A stretch of DNA of 61,551 nt from contig JAOPXD010000173.1 in NCBI GenBank assembly GCA_025965315.1, forward strand, positions 1-61,551, in the 5' to 3' direction. Shown here piece by piece: positions 36,311 to 44,252 of the stretch. Made by a program: the position numbers and the translations under genes. This DNA is from Marmoricola sp. (GTDB lineage Bacteria > Actinomycetota > Actinomycetes > Propionibacteriales > Nocardioidaceae). Numbering within the stretch: the stretch's first letter is position 1; every line of letters begins with the position of its first letter. The notes under the pieces are model-generated. The model saw only the letters and a program-made list of their open reading frames with translations. It did not search any database and was not told the origin of the DNA.

Positions 36311-36370
36311 CTAATCACCCCCTTTGCGTTCATAATTGTGATTTAGGTCATTTGAAATAGAAAGATGTTG

Positions 36371-36512
36371 AGTACACCCCGGCTCCGCCGGGGCATGGAT
36401 CCGAACTCGCTTCGCTGCGTCCGACCCCATCGCCTACTTTCTATTTCTTGTTCATGTACGAATTTCCCAACAGGCGACCTTGGGCGTCTGTCCCGGCAGA
36501 GCCGGGTGTACT
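36371..36512. repeat. REPIN-like pair of inverted REP-like hairpins
   Basis: Left arm AGTACACCCCGGC-tcc-GCCGGGG (36371-36393) is the near-complement of right arm CCCGGC-aga-GCCGGGTGTACT (36492-36512). Each arm is itself a hairpin with a 3-nt loop. A pair of inverted REP-like units about 140 bp apart end to end is the form of a REPIN. Confidence 0.6.
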
Positions 36513-36575
36513 TCATGTTCTTCCTAACTTTTGCTGTCCCTTTTTTCATCGGGACGATTCTGGGAGTCCGGTCGT

Positions 36576-36588
36576 CCGGCTTCGCCGG
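36576..36588. repeat. Single REP-like hairpin
   Basis: CCGGC-ttc-GCCGG, 5-bp stem and 3-nt loop, the same core as the two arms 64 bp to the left. Confidence 0.5.
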
Positions 36589-36986
36589 TCGTAGATAAAT
36601 TTCTCTACTTTGTATGCCTAGCCAAGTTGTTCATGACGATGTGTAGACGACCACTCAACGACCTTATATTGATGTATTTGGGTAGGGCTCAGCATGGGCC
36701 GCATGTTTCAGCGGGCGAGTTTCACAACTCGCAGAGGTTCAACCGGTCTCACTGCTGGCGGCGTGCTCTCCCACATGAAGACAGCCCCTTTGGCAAGTGT
36801 TATGACGCATCCATGACCCTGAACCTCCCCCAACCGGTTCCCATGCACTACCCGGTGGATCAAATCGTCGAGCCACTTCAACTTGCTTACCCAGTTATCT
36901 ACTGTCCCGCTTGACTAGCCGGTATACCTCTCCGAGGCTGAGGGAGACATGGACTCCTCAACCCCACCAGTCGCCAAACAAGAAAT

Positions 36987-37033
36987 GCCCGGCAGTGCGG
37001 GATATGCGCAACTGCCGGGCGGTGTTCTTATTG
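36987..37033 (+). terminator. Hairpin with short T-rich tail
   Basis: GCCCGGCAGT (36987-36996) pairs with ACTGCCGGGC (37011-37020); the 14-nt loop can pair further. On the plus strand it is followed by GGTGTTCTTATTG. Reads as a terminator for any transcript leaving the noncoding region rightward. Confidence 0.5.
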
Positions 37034-37237
37034 ATCAACAAGACAAAACTGAGGCATTCATTCATATCCAACGAACTGATAAATCTATCATACCACACTT
37101 TTGGTGCTAATGTCGCGAAGCAGGCATTTAGTAAATATCCTCTTTATTGCCCCTCATGGACGCCGAGGCCCTCAGAGGCCCTCTAAATTCTAAAAAGCAA
37201 AAGTGGCACTGGTGTCCACCTTCAACCTGTTCGTAAT

Positions 37238-37495
37238 TTAGAGAGCGATTGTGGGCTTCTCAGGGGTGTTTCTGGGGGACCGAGTACCAATGACTCTGTT
37301 CCAGAGATTGAGCACACCGCGCACAGTGAGATAGAGACCACCAGAAGCAAGACAGAGCCCAAAGATCCGGAACGGCAAAGTGTGGACTCGGTCCATCGCC
37401 GTGAACGTCAACGACAGGGTGAAGACGGCAGCAAACAGCAACGCAGCAACGTCCGAGATCAGGTAGAGCGCGGACTTCAATCGTGGGACCGTCAT
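37238..37495 (-). CDS. Membrane protein, 85 aa
   Basis: Two helices (SALYLISDVAALLFAAVFTL and FRIFGLCLASGGLYLTVRGV) and a basic C-terminus ending EKPTIAL. ATG 37495 is chosen because the longer frame would run into the start region of the divergent 210-aa gene. No family recognised. Confidence 0.5.
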   Translation of the reverse strand: MTVPRLKSALYLISDVAALLFAAVFTLSLTFTAMDRVHTLPFRIFGLCLASGGLYLTVRGVLNLWNRVIGTRSPRNTPEKPTIAL

Positions 37496-37589
37496 GGGGT
37501 CAAGAATAGTGCGCGGACAGCCAAGATCTGAGTCCAGGACGCGGAAACCTTTATAGGTCAGTGATGGACGTCGAGATCCGATCTGGAGG

Positions 37590-38222
37590 ATGATCCTCGA
37601 CATGTCCAACTCGGCGATGATCACTGAGCCTACGGATCCGTCGAAGTCTCAAACCCGGACCCGGATCAGCCTTGAACTCGTTGCTGGCATCCTCGGGCTC
37701 GTCCTCATCGGTCTACTCATCTGGGGACTAATGTGGTGGAGCCATCCAAAACTTCTTGGCAGTGAAACTGGGATGAACTTCTCCGCAGATCCCCAACCCC
37801 TGGCGCGAGCAACGATGTACTCCGGGATCACATTGCCTGACGTTCATGGCAACGACTCCGAGACCTTGACCTTCAAATCTGCCGTGGCCCACATGACCAC
37901 CAACACCGCCAAATCGACGGCGACATTGGCTATTTGCGACAGACGCTCCGGCTCAGATCCGATCGGCGCGGTCAATGAAAACAACCAAACCAAGATCAGT
38001 GACTACTGCACGTCGCTTCGAACGATCACCAACGGCACCAGATTGCTCTGGGCCCAAGGCTGGCCGCCGAAGGAATACATCCTCCTGGTCATTAGGCCAG
38101 AGCAAGCCGGCACGACCCGGGTGGACAAGGTCAGGTACACCTACACACGTAGTTGGAAGCACTTTCACCAACAGGGCTCAGAAAGCGGCACAGTAGACAT
38201 CACGATCCACCCATCCCGTTGA
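37590..38222 (+). CDS. Single-pass membrane protein with extracytoplasmic domain, 210 aa
   Basis: One N-terminal anchor (LELVAGILGLVLIGLLIWGLMWW, about residues 28-50) and an outside domain of about 155 residues with a conserved-looking Cys pair (AICDRRSG and SDYCTSL), a possible disulphide. GGAGG lies directly before ATG 37590, too close for it; ATG 37602 is the alternative. No family recognised. It ends 22 nt before the convergent recombinase gene. Confidence 0.65.
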   Translation: MILDMSNSAMITEPTDPSKSQTRTRISLELVAGILGLVLIGLLIWGLMWWSHPKLLGSETGMNFSADPQPLARATMYSGITLPDVHGNDSETLTFKSAVAHMTTNTAKSTATLAICDRRSGSDPIGAVNENNQTKISDYCTSLRTITNGTRLLWAQGWPPKEYILLVIRPEQAGTTRVDKVRYTYTRSWKHFHQQGSESGTVDITIHPSR

Positions 38223-38244
38223 GGAGCCTGCGGCTTGCTCTCTA

Positions 38245-39696
38245 TTAGACGTCCTCGGGGTCTATAAATCCGTCTAAGCGTTCGACGCTGCCGTCCGTGT
38301 AGTGAACTTCAAGGCGGGTGGGATCAAACTTCCGCCCTCTGACGTCGGTGGGGTAGACGATCACGTCTGAGATATAGGTCGTGACGAAGGCGCGTTTTGG
38401 GCCGAGTTCCATCCGGAACCAGTCCATGTAGGTGTCGAGGATGACGTTCCTCTTGGGGATCGTCTTGATGCGTTCCTTGGACACCGCTTTGATCTGTGCC
38501 ATAACGGCCTTGATCTTGGGCTGAACTTCCTTGAGCGTGTACACCTCGGCTTCGTACCCGGCTTGCAGTTTCGCCTTGTCTGCCTCCAATCCCGCTAATT
38601 CGGACGCGAAGTCGCGAACCGCGGTGCGGGGTCGCTTGGTGCGCTCTTCGATCGACTTGTCAATCGCAGCGTTGCCGATCCATTTGTCGGTGTGGGCAAT
38701 GTTCACGGACAGGCGGCCACAGCCCCCATACGTTCGACTGCACCGGTACTGGTGTGCTGCAGGGTTGCCCTTCATTGGGCTCAGGCACAGATGACACTTC
38801 GCGATGCCACTGAGAAGGTAGCGGCGAGTATTCGTACCGCCTCGATCTTTAACGACCTCCCGTTGCGCCGCTTCGAACAAATCCCAATCAACGAGAGACG
38901 GGACGGCACTGTCTGCAATCACCTCGCCCTTGAAGGAGTTCTTGCCGCCGTAGGTGGTCTTGGTGAACAACCTCAGCATGTTGGAACTGGCCCATGGTTT
39001 GCCAGCGACCGTGGTCTCGCCACGTCGATTGAAGTCCGTGCAGATCGAGTTGGTGGACTCGCCGCCGGCACGCCGTCTAAACATTTCCTCGACCAATGCC
39101 GCTTCTGTCGGGTGCGGCTCCCAATGCTCGGTGTATCCAAATTGCCGGTCTCGACCTTTGTGTGGGATGCCACGCTCGGCCATTTGTTGCTTCTGACGTC
39201 TAACGCGTTCCCCGATCCGTTCGGACTCCTGACGGGCGATTGCACCCTTGAAGCGCGCCAGCATGCGACCGTTTGCGTTGGTGAGATCTACGTCGCCGGA
39301 CACGTTGGCGAGGAGAACGTTGTGCGCGCTGGTGAGGTCAATGAACGCTTCTAACTCAGCAGGTTTCCGAGTCAAGCGATCAAGGTCGTAAACCACAAGC
39401 GCGTTGACCTTGCTGGCTCGAAAATCAGCCATCAGACGCTCATACTCAGGCCGCGGAACGTTTTTGCTTGCGGACACGTCGTTGTCTTCATAGACGCCAG
39501 CCACGATCCAGCCCATTTCGACTGCTTTGGCTTGACAGTCTTTGATCTGGCGACCTACTGCGTCCCGTTTTGCTTCGCCGTCGTCATCCTTGTCATCTAG
39601 GCTGATCCGGGCATAGATGGCTGCCCGTATCCTTGATTTATCGGTCAGTTCGACGTCCACTCGAAAAGTATGCGCCCTAGCACCGACGGTCTTCAT
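38245..39696 (-). CDS. Large serine recombinase (integrase) of the element
   Basis: A 483-aa site-specific recombinase that would catalyse attP x attB integration. Catalytic domain: IYARIS with Ser32, VYDLDRLTRKPAELEAF, ARFKGAIARQESERIGERVRRQ. Then a Recombinase domain (GRDRQFGYTEHWEPHPTEAAL, RLFTKTTYGGKNSFKGEV) and a zinc ribbon (KCHLCLSPMKG and YRCSRTYGGCGR), a coiled coil (about 365-410) and a C-terminal beta segment. It reads inward from attR. ATG 39696 lies inside the att core and has host DNA upstream; a GTG at 39660 with a CATACT box 6 nt before it (39669-39674) is a good leaderless alternative that stays within the element. Confidence 0.95.
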   Translation of the reverse strand: MKTVGARAHTFRVDVELTDKSRIRAAIYARISLDDKDDDGEAKRDAVGRQIKDCQAKAVEMGWIVAGVYEDNDVSASKNVPRPEYERLMADFRASKVNALVVYDLDRLTRKPAELEAFIDLTSAHNVLLANVSGDVDLTNANGRMLARFKGAIARQESERIGERVRRQKQQMAERGIPHKGRDRQFGYTEHWEPHPTEAALVEEMFRRRAGGESTNSICTDFNRRGETTVAGKPWASSNMLRLFTKTTYGGKNSFKGEVIADSAVPSLVDWDLFEAAQREVVKDRGGTNTRRYLLSGIAKCHLCLSPMKGNPAAHQYRCSRTYGGCGRLSVNIAHTDKWIGNAAIDKSIEERTKRPRTAVRDFASELAGLEADKAKLQAGYEAEVYTLKEVQPKIKAVMAQIKAVSKERIKTIPKRNVILDTYMDWFRMELGPKRAFVTTYISDVIVYPTDVRGRKFDPTRLEVHYTDGSVERLDGFIDPEDV

Positions 39697-39699
39697 CGT
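39691..39699 (+). repeat. attR core of the integrated element
   Basis: CTTCATCGT, identical to 25799-25807. Element sequence is to the left and the displaced parE 3' end to the right. It contains the recombinase ATG on the minus strand. Confidence 0.85.
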
Positions 39700-39742
39700 C
39701 GCGGGCGCTTACGAGGTGGACCAGGACACGATCGACGCCTGA
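39692..39742 (+). pseudogene. Displaced native 3' end of parE
   Basis: Reads in frame F-I-V-A-G-A-Y-E-V-D-Q-D-T-I-D-A-stop. Placed after the D codon at the attL side it completes ParE with a normal-looking acidic C-terminus. It has no start of its own and is 24 nt from the FUSC gene. Confidence 0.85.
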
Positions 39743-39765
39743 CACCGGTAGCGGTCCTGGGCAGA

Positions 39766-41115
39766 ATGGTCGTCGTGAGCCCTACTACGCAGTCGTTCCG
39801 ATCGGCGCTGGTGCGTGCCAGCGCCACCATGGTCGCGGTGCTGGGCTCGCTCGGCACCACGATGCTGCTGCGCGAGATCGCGCCGGTCCCGATCCAGGTC
39901 TCGGTGCTGGCGGTGGTGCTGAGCCTGATGCTCGGCAACTCGGTCGCCCGCGGTCTGCACGTGGGTCTGGAAGCCGCGCTCGAGATGGTCCTGCTCTCGC
40001 TCGCCGCTGCCGGGGTGGCCTGGCTGCTGTTCCACCAGCAGACGCTGGGGGAGTCCCTGCTCGTGATCGGGCTGAGCATCGGGATCCTCGCGCGTCGGTA
40101 CGGCGGCCTCGTACGGCGAGCCGGCCGGATCGTAGCGTTGCCGTTCCTCGCGATCCTGGTCACGCCCGTCCCCGTGGTCGCGGGCGTCGGCAGTACCCGC
40201 GACCTGCTCGTCTGGTCCCCGGTCGGCGGGTTGATCGCGGTTCTCTGGACCGCTGTCGTGACGCGCCTCGCCCGGCACGACCAGGACCTGGTGTCCGAGG
40301 GTGCACCCCGGCCGTCACGACGGAAGGTCGACGTACCGACCAGGATGGCGCTGCAGATGCTCGTCGGGCTCGGTGTGGCGATGGCCGCAGGCCGGCTGCT
40401 CTTCGACGAACGCTGGGCCTGGTGCGTGCTCTCCGCCTTCATCGTCGCCTCCGGCAACCGCGGTCGTGGCGACGTCGCGCACAAGGCGGTCCAGCGCGGC
40501 ATCGGCGCAGCCGTCGGCACGGTCGCGGCCACCGTGGGGACCCTGCACGTGCCGGCCGGTCATCGCTCGACCCTGGTGGTGCTGTTCGCGGTGATGGCGG
40601 TCGCGCTCGTCCTCCGGGCCTGGAGCTACGTGTTCTGGGCCGCCGGCATGACGGCGATGCTCTCGTTGCTGCACGCCTACTACGGAACCTTCGGCCAGAC
40701 CGGAGCAGAACAGCTCCGGGAGCGGCTGATCGGCGTGGCGCTCGGTTCGACGATCGGGCTGGCATCTGCCTGGTTGGTGCTTCCGGTCCGCACCCGGGAG
40801 GTCTTCCGGGGCCGGATGGCGGAGGCGCTGCGGGCGCTCACCGATGACGACGGCACCTTCCCGGCTGCCCTGGCAGCTCTCGACCAGCTCGTTCCGACGT
40901 TGAAGGCTGGCGCTCGGCACCACAGCCGTCCGCGCCGCCAGCTCGCCGCCGTACGGGCTCTGCACGACCTGCCGGAGCTCTCGGACGAGACCGCACAACG
41001 GGTACGCCGTCGCGACGTCGTACGGATCCGACGATCGATGGTCGGCAAGGACGCGCCGGAGCCCGAGGAGCTGGTCGCGGAGCTCCGGCCGGTGCACGCC
41101 GCGCTGATCGGTTGA
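39766..41115 (+). CDS. FUSC family membrane protein (aromatic acid exporter-like)
   Basis: A 449-aa protein with two blocks of membrane helices (about residues 10-160 and 200-330) and a cytosolic tail. The second block carries the FUSC signature WAWCVLSAFIVASGNRGRGDVAHKAVQRGIGAAVGT. Relatives include AaeB and YccS, proposed efflux proteins. ATG 39766 begins MVVVSPTTQ; the GTG three codons on is also possible. Before the element inserted, this gene lay 23 nt downstream of parE and may have been co-transcribed with it; insertion has cut it off from that promoter. Confidence 0.85.
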   Translation: MVVVSPTTQSFRSALVRASATMVAVLGSLGTTMLLREIAPVPIQVSVLAVVLSLMLGNSVARGLHVGLEAALEMVLLSLAAAGVAWLLFHQQTLGESLLVIGLSIGILARRYGGLVRRAGRIVALPFLAILVTPVPVVAGVGSTRDLLVWSPVGGLIAVLWTAVVTRLARHDQDLVSEGAPRPSRRKVDVPTRMALQMLVGLGVAMAAGRLLFDERWAWCVLSAFIVASGNRGRGDVAHKAVQRGIGAAVGTVAATVGTLHVPAGHRSTLVVLFAVMAVALVLRAWSYVFWAAGMTAMLSLLHAYYGTFGQTGAEQLRERLIGVALGSTIGLASAWLVLPVRTREVFRGRMAEALRALTDDDGTFPAALAALDQLVPTLKAGARHHSRPRRQLAAVRALHDLPELSDETAQRVRRRDVVRIRRSMVGKDAPEPEELVAELRPVHAALIG

Positions 41116-41206
41116 GCGCGCCGCTCTGGACAAGGTGGTGCGCAGCCCGCTTGAGTGTGAGCCGGGTCACGTGGGGTGATCCTTTCACCTTCCGAGGAGA
41201 TCTCGA

Positions 41207-42013
41207 ATGACTCACCGTCTACGTCTTGCTCTGTCCGGTACCTCAGCAGCGCTGCTGCTGCTCGTCGCCACGCTGCTCTCGGTCGTCCCGGCGCACGCGG
41301 CCGGCCCGTCCTACGTCGCCCTCGGCGACTCCTACTCCGCCGGGAACGGCACCAAGAGCTACATCAACGACGGCACCTCGTGCGACCGCTCGACGTTCGC
41401 CTACCCGTACCTGGTCGCGCAGTCGCACGGCTACACCCTCAACTTCCAGGCGTGCTCCGGAGCCACCACCGCGACGGTGACCAGCAGCCAGCTGTCCGCG
41501 CTGTCGACCAGCACCCGGTACGTGACCATGTCGGTCGGCGGTAACGACGCCGGGTTCTCCTCGGTGATCACCGAGTGCGCGCTCCCCGCCTGGGCCAGCG
41601 ACTGCGCCGGCAAGGTCGCCACCGCCACGACGTACATCAACAACACCCTGCCAGGCCTGCTGAGCACGCTCTACGCGAGCATCAGGTCCAAGGCACCGAA
41701 CGCCAAGGTGGTCATCGTCGGGTACCCGCGGATCTTCAACGGCGAGGACTGCAACGCCGCGACGTTCTTCAGCCCGGACGACGAGACCAAGCTCAACGCG
41801 ACAGCCGACCTGATGAACAGCAAGCTCTCGGCGGCTGCTGCAGCCAAGGGGTTCACCTTCGCGAACCCGACCAGCCGCTTCGTCGGCCACGCCGTCTGCG
41901 GCAGCCCCGAGTGGATCAACGGCCTGTCGAACCCGACCTCGGACAGCTACCACCCGAACAAGACCGGGCACGCGTCGGGCTACTTCCCGCTGGTGAACCC
42001 GTTGCTGGTCTGA
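41207..42013 (+). CDS. Secreted SGNH/GDSL hydrolase
   Basis: A 268-aa exported esterase/lipase. Signal peptide with basic start and cleavage near AHA (residues 29-31). Block I GDSYSAGNG holds nucleophile Ser42, block III GGNDAGF is present, and block V DSYHPNKTGH supplies the Asp/His pair. Six cysteines in the mature part match the three disulphides of the Streptomyces exoenzyme group (family II lipases). GAGGAGA precedes the ATG. It probably acts on esters outside the cell. Confidence 0.93.
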   Translation: MTHRLRLALSGTSAALLLLVATLLSVVPAHAAGPSYVALGDSYSAGNGTKSYINDGTSCDRSTFAYPYLVAQSHGYTLNFQACSGATTATVTSSQLSALSTSTRYVTMSVGGNDAGFSSVITECALPAWASDCAGKVATATTYINNTLPGLLSTLYASIRSKAPNAKVVIVGYPRIFNGEDCNAATFFSPDDETKLNATADLMNSKLSAAAAAKGFTFANPTSRFVGHAVCGSPEWINGLSNPTSDSYHPNKTGHASGYFPLVNPLLV

Positions 42014-42015
42014 GC

Positions 42016-42870
42016 GTGCCCGACCATCGCCCACGTGCTCTGGTGACCGGTGCCACCCGTGGCATCGGTCGCCAGACCGCGCTCGCCCTCGCCGAAGCCG
42101 GCTTCGACCTCGCCGTCGCGAGCCGGACCGTGGTCGAGGGTGAGGGCACGATCGCGCCCCGGGCGAGCACCGGTACCGACAGCGACGCCGTGCTGCTGCC
42201 GGTGGAGGGCAGCCTGGAGGACACCGCCCGGGAGGTCACCGCGCTCGGCGCGGAATGCCTGATCGTCCCGATGGACCTGACCGACCCGATCAGCATCGCC
42301 GCGGCGGTCGCCCGCATCCACGCGACCTGGGACGTGCTCGACCTGGTGGTGAACAACGCGTTCGTGCACCGTCCGCAGCAGGCGTTCCTCGACCTCAGCG
42401 CCGACTCGCTGCGCGACAGCTGGGAGGGGAACTTCCTCAACCAGGTGCTCCTGGTCCAGCTGGTGCTCGAGCCGATGCTGGCCCGAGGGGCTGGCACGAT
42501 CGTCAACATGGCCTCCAGCTCCGCGACCTACGACCCGCCTGCCGGTCCGGGCGAGGGCGGCTGGGGGCTGGGGTACGCCTCGTCGAAGGCCGCGTTCGGG
42601 CGGATGGCGGGCAGCATCAACGCGGAGCTCGGCAGCCGCGGCATCCGGGCGTTCAACGTCGATCCCGGGTTCGTCGTCACCGAGTCCGCCCTGGCGCGCG
42701 GTGGCACCGATGCGATCGCCGAGCAGGGTGGCTACCCGTCCTCGGATCCGGCCGCGTCGGGCAAGGTCATCGCCTGGCTGGCGACCAGCCCGGACGCGGA
42801 CCGCTTCCGCGGCAAGGTCATCTGGGCGCCGAAGCTCGCCGAGGACCTCGCCGCCCGGAGGCCCGCGTGA
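42016..42870 (+). CDS. SDR family oxidoreductase
   Basis: A 284-aa short-chain dehydrogenase: TGATRGIG near the N-terminus, NNAF instead of the usual NNAG, ASSSATYD (catalytic Ser), YASSKAAF (Tyr, Lys) and VDPGFVVTES. The GTG start follows the SGNH stop by 2 nt, and the stop overlaps the NTF2-like gene by 4 nt. The changed NNAG and an insertion after the beta-2 strand (TVVEGEGTIAPRAST) suggest a specialised cofactor pocket. Forms an operon with the NTF2-like protein. Confidence 0.88.
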   Translation: MPDHRPRALVTGATRGIGRQTALALAEAGFDLAVASRTVVEGEGTIAPRASTGTDSDAVLLPVEGSLEDTAREVTALGAECLIVPMDLTDPISIAAAVARIHATWDVLDLVVNNAFVHRPQQAFLDLSADSLRDSWEGNFLNQVLLVQLVLEPMLARGAGTIVNMASSSATYDPPAGPGEGGWGLGYASSKAAFGRMAGSINAELGSRGIRAFNVDPGFVVTESALARGGTDAIAEQGGYPSSDPAASGKVIAWLATSPDADRFRGKVIWAPKLAEDLAARRPA

Positions 42871-43355
42871 CCGACGAGCTCAGCACCGCCGATCGGCTCG
42901 ACCTGGCCCAGCTGACCTCGCTGTACGCCGCCGCGGTCGACGGCCGGGACTGGGACGCCCTCGGCACGCTGTTCGTCGCGGATGCGGTTCTGGTGACGGC
43001 TGATCCGCCGCGCTCGCTGCACCCGGGTCTGGAGGCCAGCGGGATCGACGCGATCGTCGCGGCGGCGCGCCAGCTGACGGCGTACGCCCGCACCTTCCAC
43101 CACCTCACCGGCAGCTTCTGGACGCCGGACGGGCCGTCGGTCGCCCTCGGTCGGACGACCTGCGCTGCTCACCACGTGGAGGCCCCGGACACCTCGGCGC
43201 GGTCGCGGTCGTTCGTCTGGCACGTGATCTACGCCGACCAGGCCGTGCGGACCGACCTGGGGTGGCGGTTCGCGCGCCGCGAGCTCACCGTGGCGATGGT
43301 CGAGGCGCGTCCGCTCAGCCTGGTGCTCCCGTACGACGCACCGCCGAGCACCTGA
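42867..43355 (+). CDS. Nuclear transport factor 2-like (SnoaL-type) protein
   Basis: A 162-aa cone-shaped NTF2-like fold: LAQLTSLYAAAVDGRDWDALGTLFVADAVL, then TYHHLTG-like TFHHLTGSFW and GWRFARRELTVAMVEA. Family members are small cyclases, isomerases or dehydratases, or simply ligand-binding. GTGA overlap with the SDR suggests both act on the same small molecule (inference). Confidence 0.85.
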   Translation: MTDELSTADRLDLAQLTSLYAAAVDGRDWDALGTLFVADAVLVTADPPRSLHPGLEASGIDAIVAAARQLTAYARTFHHLTGSFWTPDGPSVALGRTTCAAHHVEAPDTSARSRSFVWHVIYADQAVRTDLGWRFARRELTVAMVEARPLSLVLPYDAPPST

Positions 43356-43359
43356 CCAG

Positions 43360-43365
43360 TACCGT
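43360..43365 (+). promoter_or_regulatory. -10 box of a probable leaderless transcript (LLM oxidoreductase)
   Basis: TACCGT lies 7 nt before ATG 43373; no Shine-Dalgarno sequence. Confidence 0.4.
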
Positions 43366-43372
43366 CAGCGCC

Positions 43373-44245
43373 ATGGAGTACGACGTCATCGCCCCGGTCG
43401 GCAGCGGCATGACCGCGGACCCGGAGTGGATGCTCACCCTCGCCCGGCACATCGAGTCCTGCGGGTTCGGATCGCTGGTCGTCGTCGAGCACGCGGTGAT
43501 GATGGCCGAGTACTCCTCGCAGTACCCCTACGACCCGTCCGGAAGGGTCGAGCTGGCGGCAGACTGCCCGGTCCCGGACCCGCTCGAGCTGCTGGCGTTC
43601 GTCGCAGCGGCGACCTCGACGCTGGGCCTGGCGACCGGCGTGCTGGTGCTGCCGAACCACCATCCCGTCGTGCTCGCCAAGCGGCTTGCCACCCTGGACG
43701 CGCTCTCCGGCGGCCGGCTGCGGCTCTGCGTCGGGATGGGCTGGATGCGCGAGGAGATCCAGGCCTGCGGGGTCGACTTCGACACCCGCGGACGTCGTGC
43801 GAACGAGCAGATCGAGGTGATGCGCGCGCTCTGGAGCGGCGAGCCCACGTCGTACGACGGCGAGTTCTTCAGCTTCGCCGACGCGGTCTGCCGGCCGGCT
43901 CCCGGTCCGCGTTCGATCCCGATCCACGTCGGCGGCCACACGAAGGCAGCCGCCCGGCGCGCGGGCCGGCTCGGTGACGGCCTCCAGCCGCTCGGCGTGG
44001 CCGGCGAGGAGCTCCAGACGCTGCGTCGGGTGATGGCGACCAGCGCCGAGGAAGCCGGTCGTGACCCGGGTTCGTTGGAGCTGAGCCTTGGTCACCTGGT
44101 CACCCGGATCGATCGGAGCCGTGCCGACCGGCTGGCCGAGGTCGGTGCCACCCGGGTGGTGCTGGCGATGTCGGACACCCAGGACCTGAGCCACGCCTGC
44201 GACGAGCTGTCCGCCTGTGCCGAGCGGCTCGGGCTGGCCGGCTGA
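43373..44245 (+). CDS. LLM class F420-dependent oxidoreductase
   Basis: A 290-aa luciferase-like TIM-barrel protein: ADPEWMLTLARHIESCGFGSLVVVEH, LGLATGVLVLPNHHPVVLAKRLATLDALSGGRL, GVGMGWMREEI-type block (CVGMGWMREEI), and IPIHVGGHTKAAARRAGRLGDG. The pattern is that of the actinobacterial TIGR03619-like group that uses coenzyme F420. Substrate unknown. The start is set by the -10 box; the longer upstream frame is inside the NTF2 gene. Confidence 0.9.
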   Translation: MEYDVIAPVGSGMTADPEWMLTLARHIESCGFGSLVVVEHAVMMAEYSSQYPYDPSGRVELAADCPVPDPLELLAFVAAATSTLGLATGVLVLPNHHPVVLAKRLATLDALSGGRLRLCVGMGWMREEIQACGVDFDTRGRRANEQIEVMRALWSGEPTSYDGEFFSFADAVCRPAPGPRSIPIHVGGHTKAAARRAGRLGDGLQPLGVAGEELQTLRRVMATSAEEAGRDPGSLELSLGHLVTRIDRSRADRLAEVGATRVVLAMSDTQDLSHACDELSACAERLGLAG

Positions 44246-44252
44246 GCGGAGC

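Larger units (their letters stand above)
36311..37237. other. 0.9-kb noncoding region with REP-like hairpins
   Basis: The longest gene-free stretch in the window. The left third carries three short-loop GC hairpins; the rest is AT-rich with many stops in all frames and one longer hairpin near 36987-37020. Two frames above 90 codons exist here but have no plausible composition or ribosome-binding sites. It could hold the element's origin or transfer site, a noncoding RNA, or debris from deletion. Confidence 0.5.
25799..39699. mobile_element. 13.9-kb serine-recombinase integrative element in the 3' end of parE
   Basis: Boundaries are the 9-bp direct repeats CTTCATCGT. Joining the sequence left of attL to that right of attR restores a continuous parE frame ending AGAYEVDQDTIDA. 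Inside, G+C is visibly lower than outside, genes are small and mostly unrecognised, and a large serine recombinase lies at the right end reading inward from attR. No replication initiator, relaxase or conjugation gene is recognised, so it is either mobilised by other means or decayed. A truncated ATPase gene and a long noncoding stretch point to some decay. Confidence 0.9.

Noticed and set aside
36680..36800. tRNA-like fold around GCGAGTT-tcac-AACTCGC
   Set aside because: The arm closes with a 4-nt loop and no matching D- or T-arm or acceptor stem was found.
36531..37186. Two open frames (127 and 91 codons) in the noncoding part of the element
   Set aside because: No ribosome-binding site, implausible composition, first one begins inside a REP-like hairpin.
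25799..39699. Conjugative element or prophage identity
   Set aside because: No relaxase, FtsK/TraB-type translocase, terminase, capsid, portal or replication initiator gene could be recognised.
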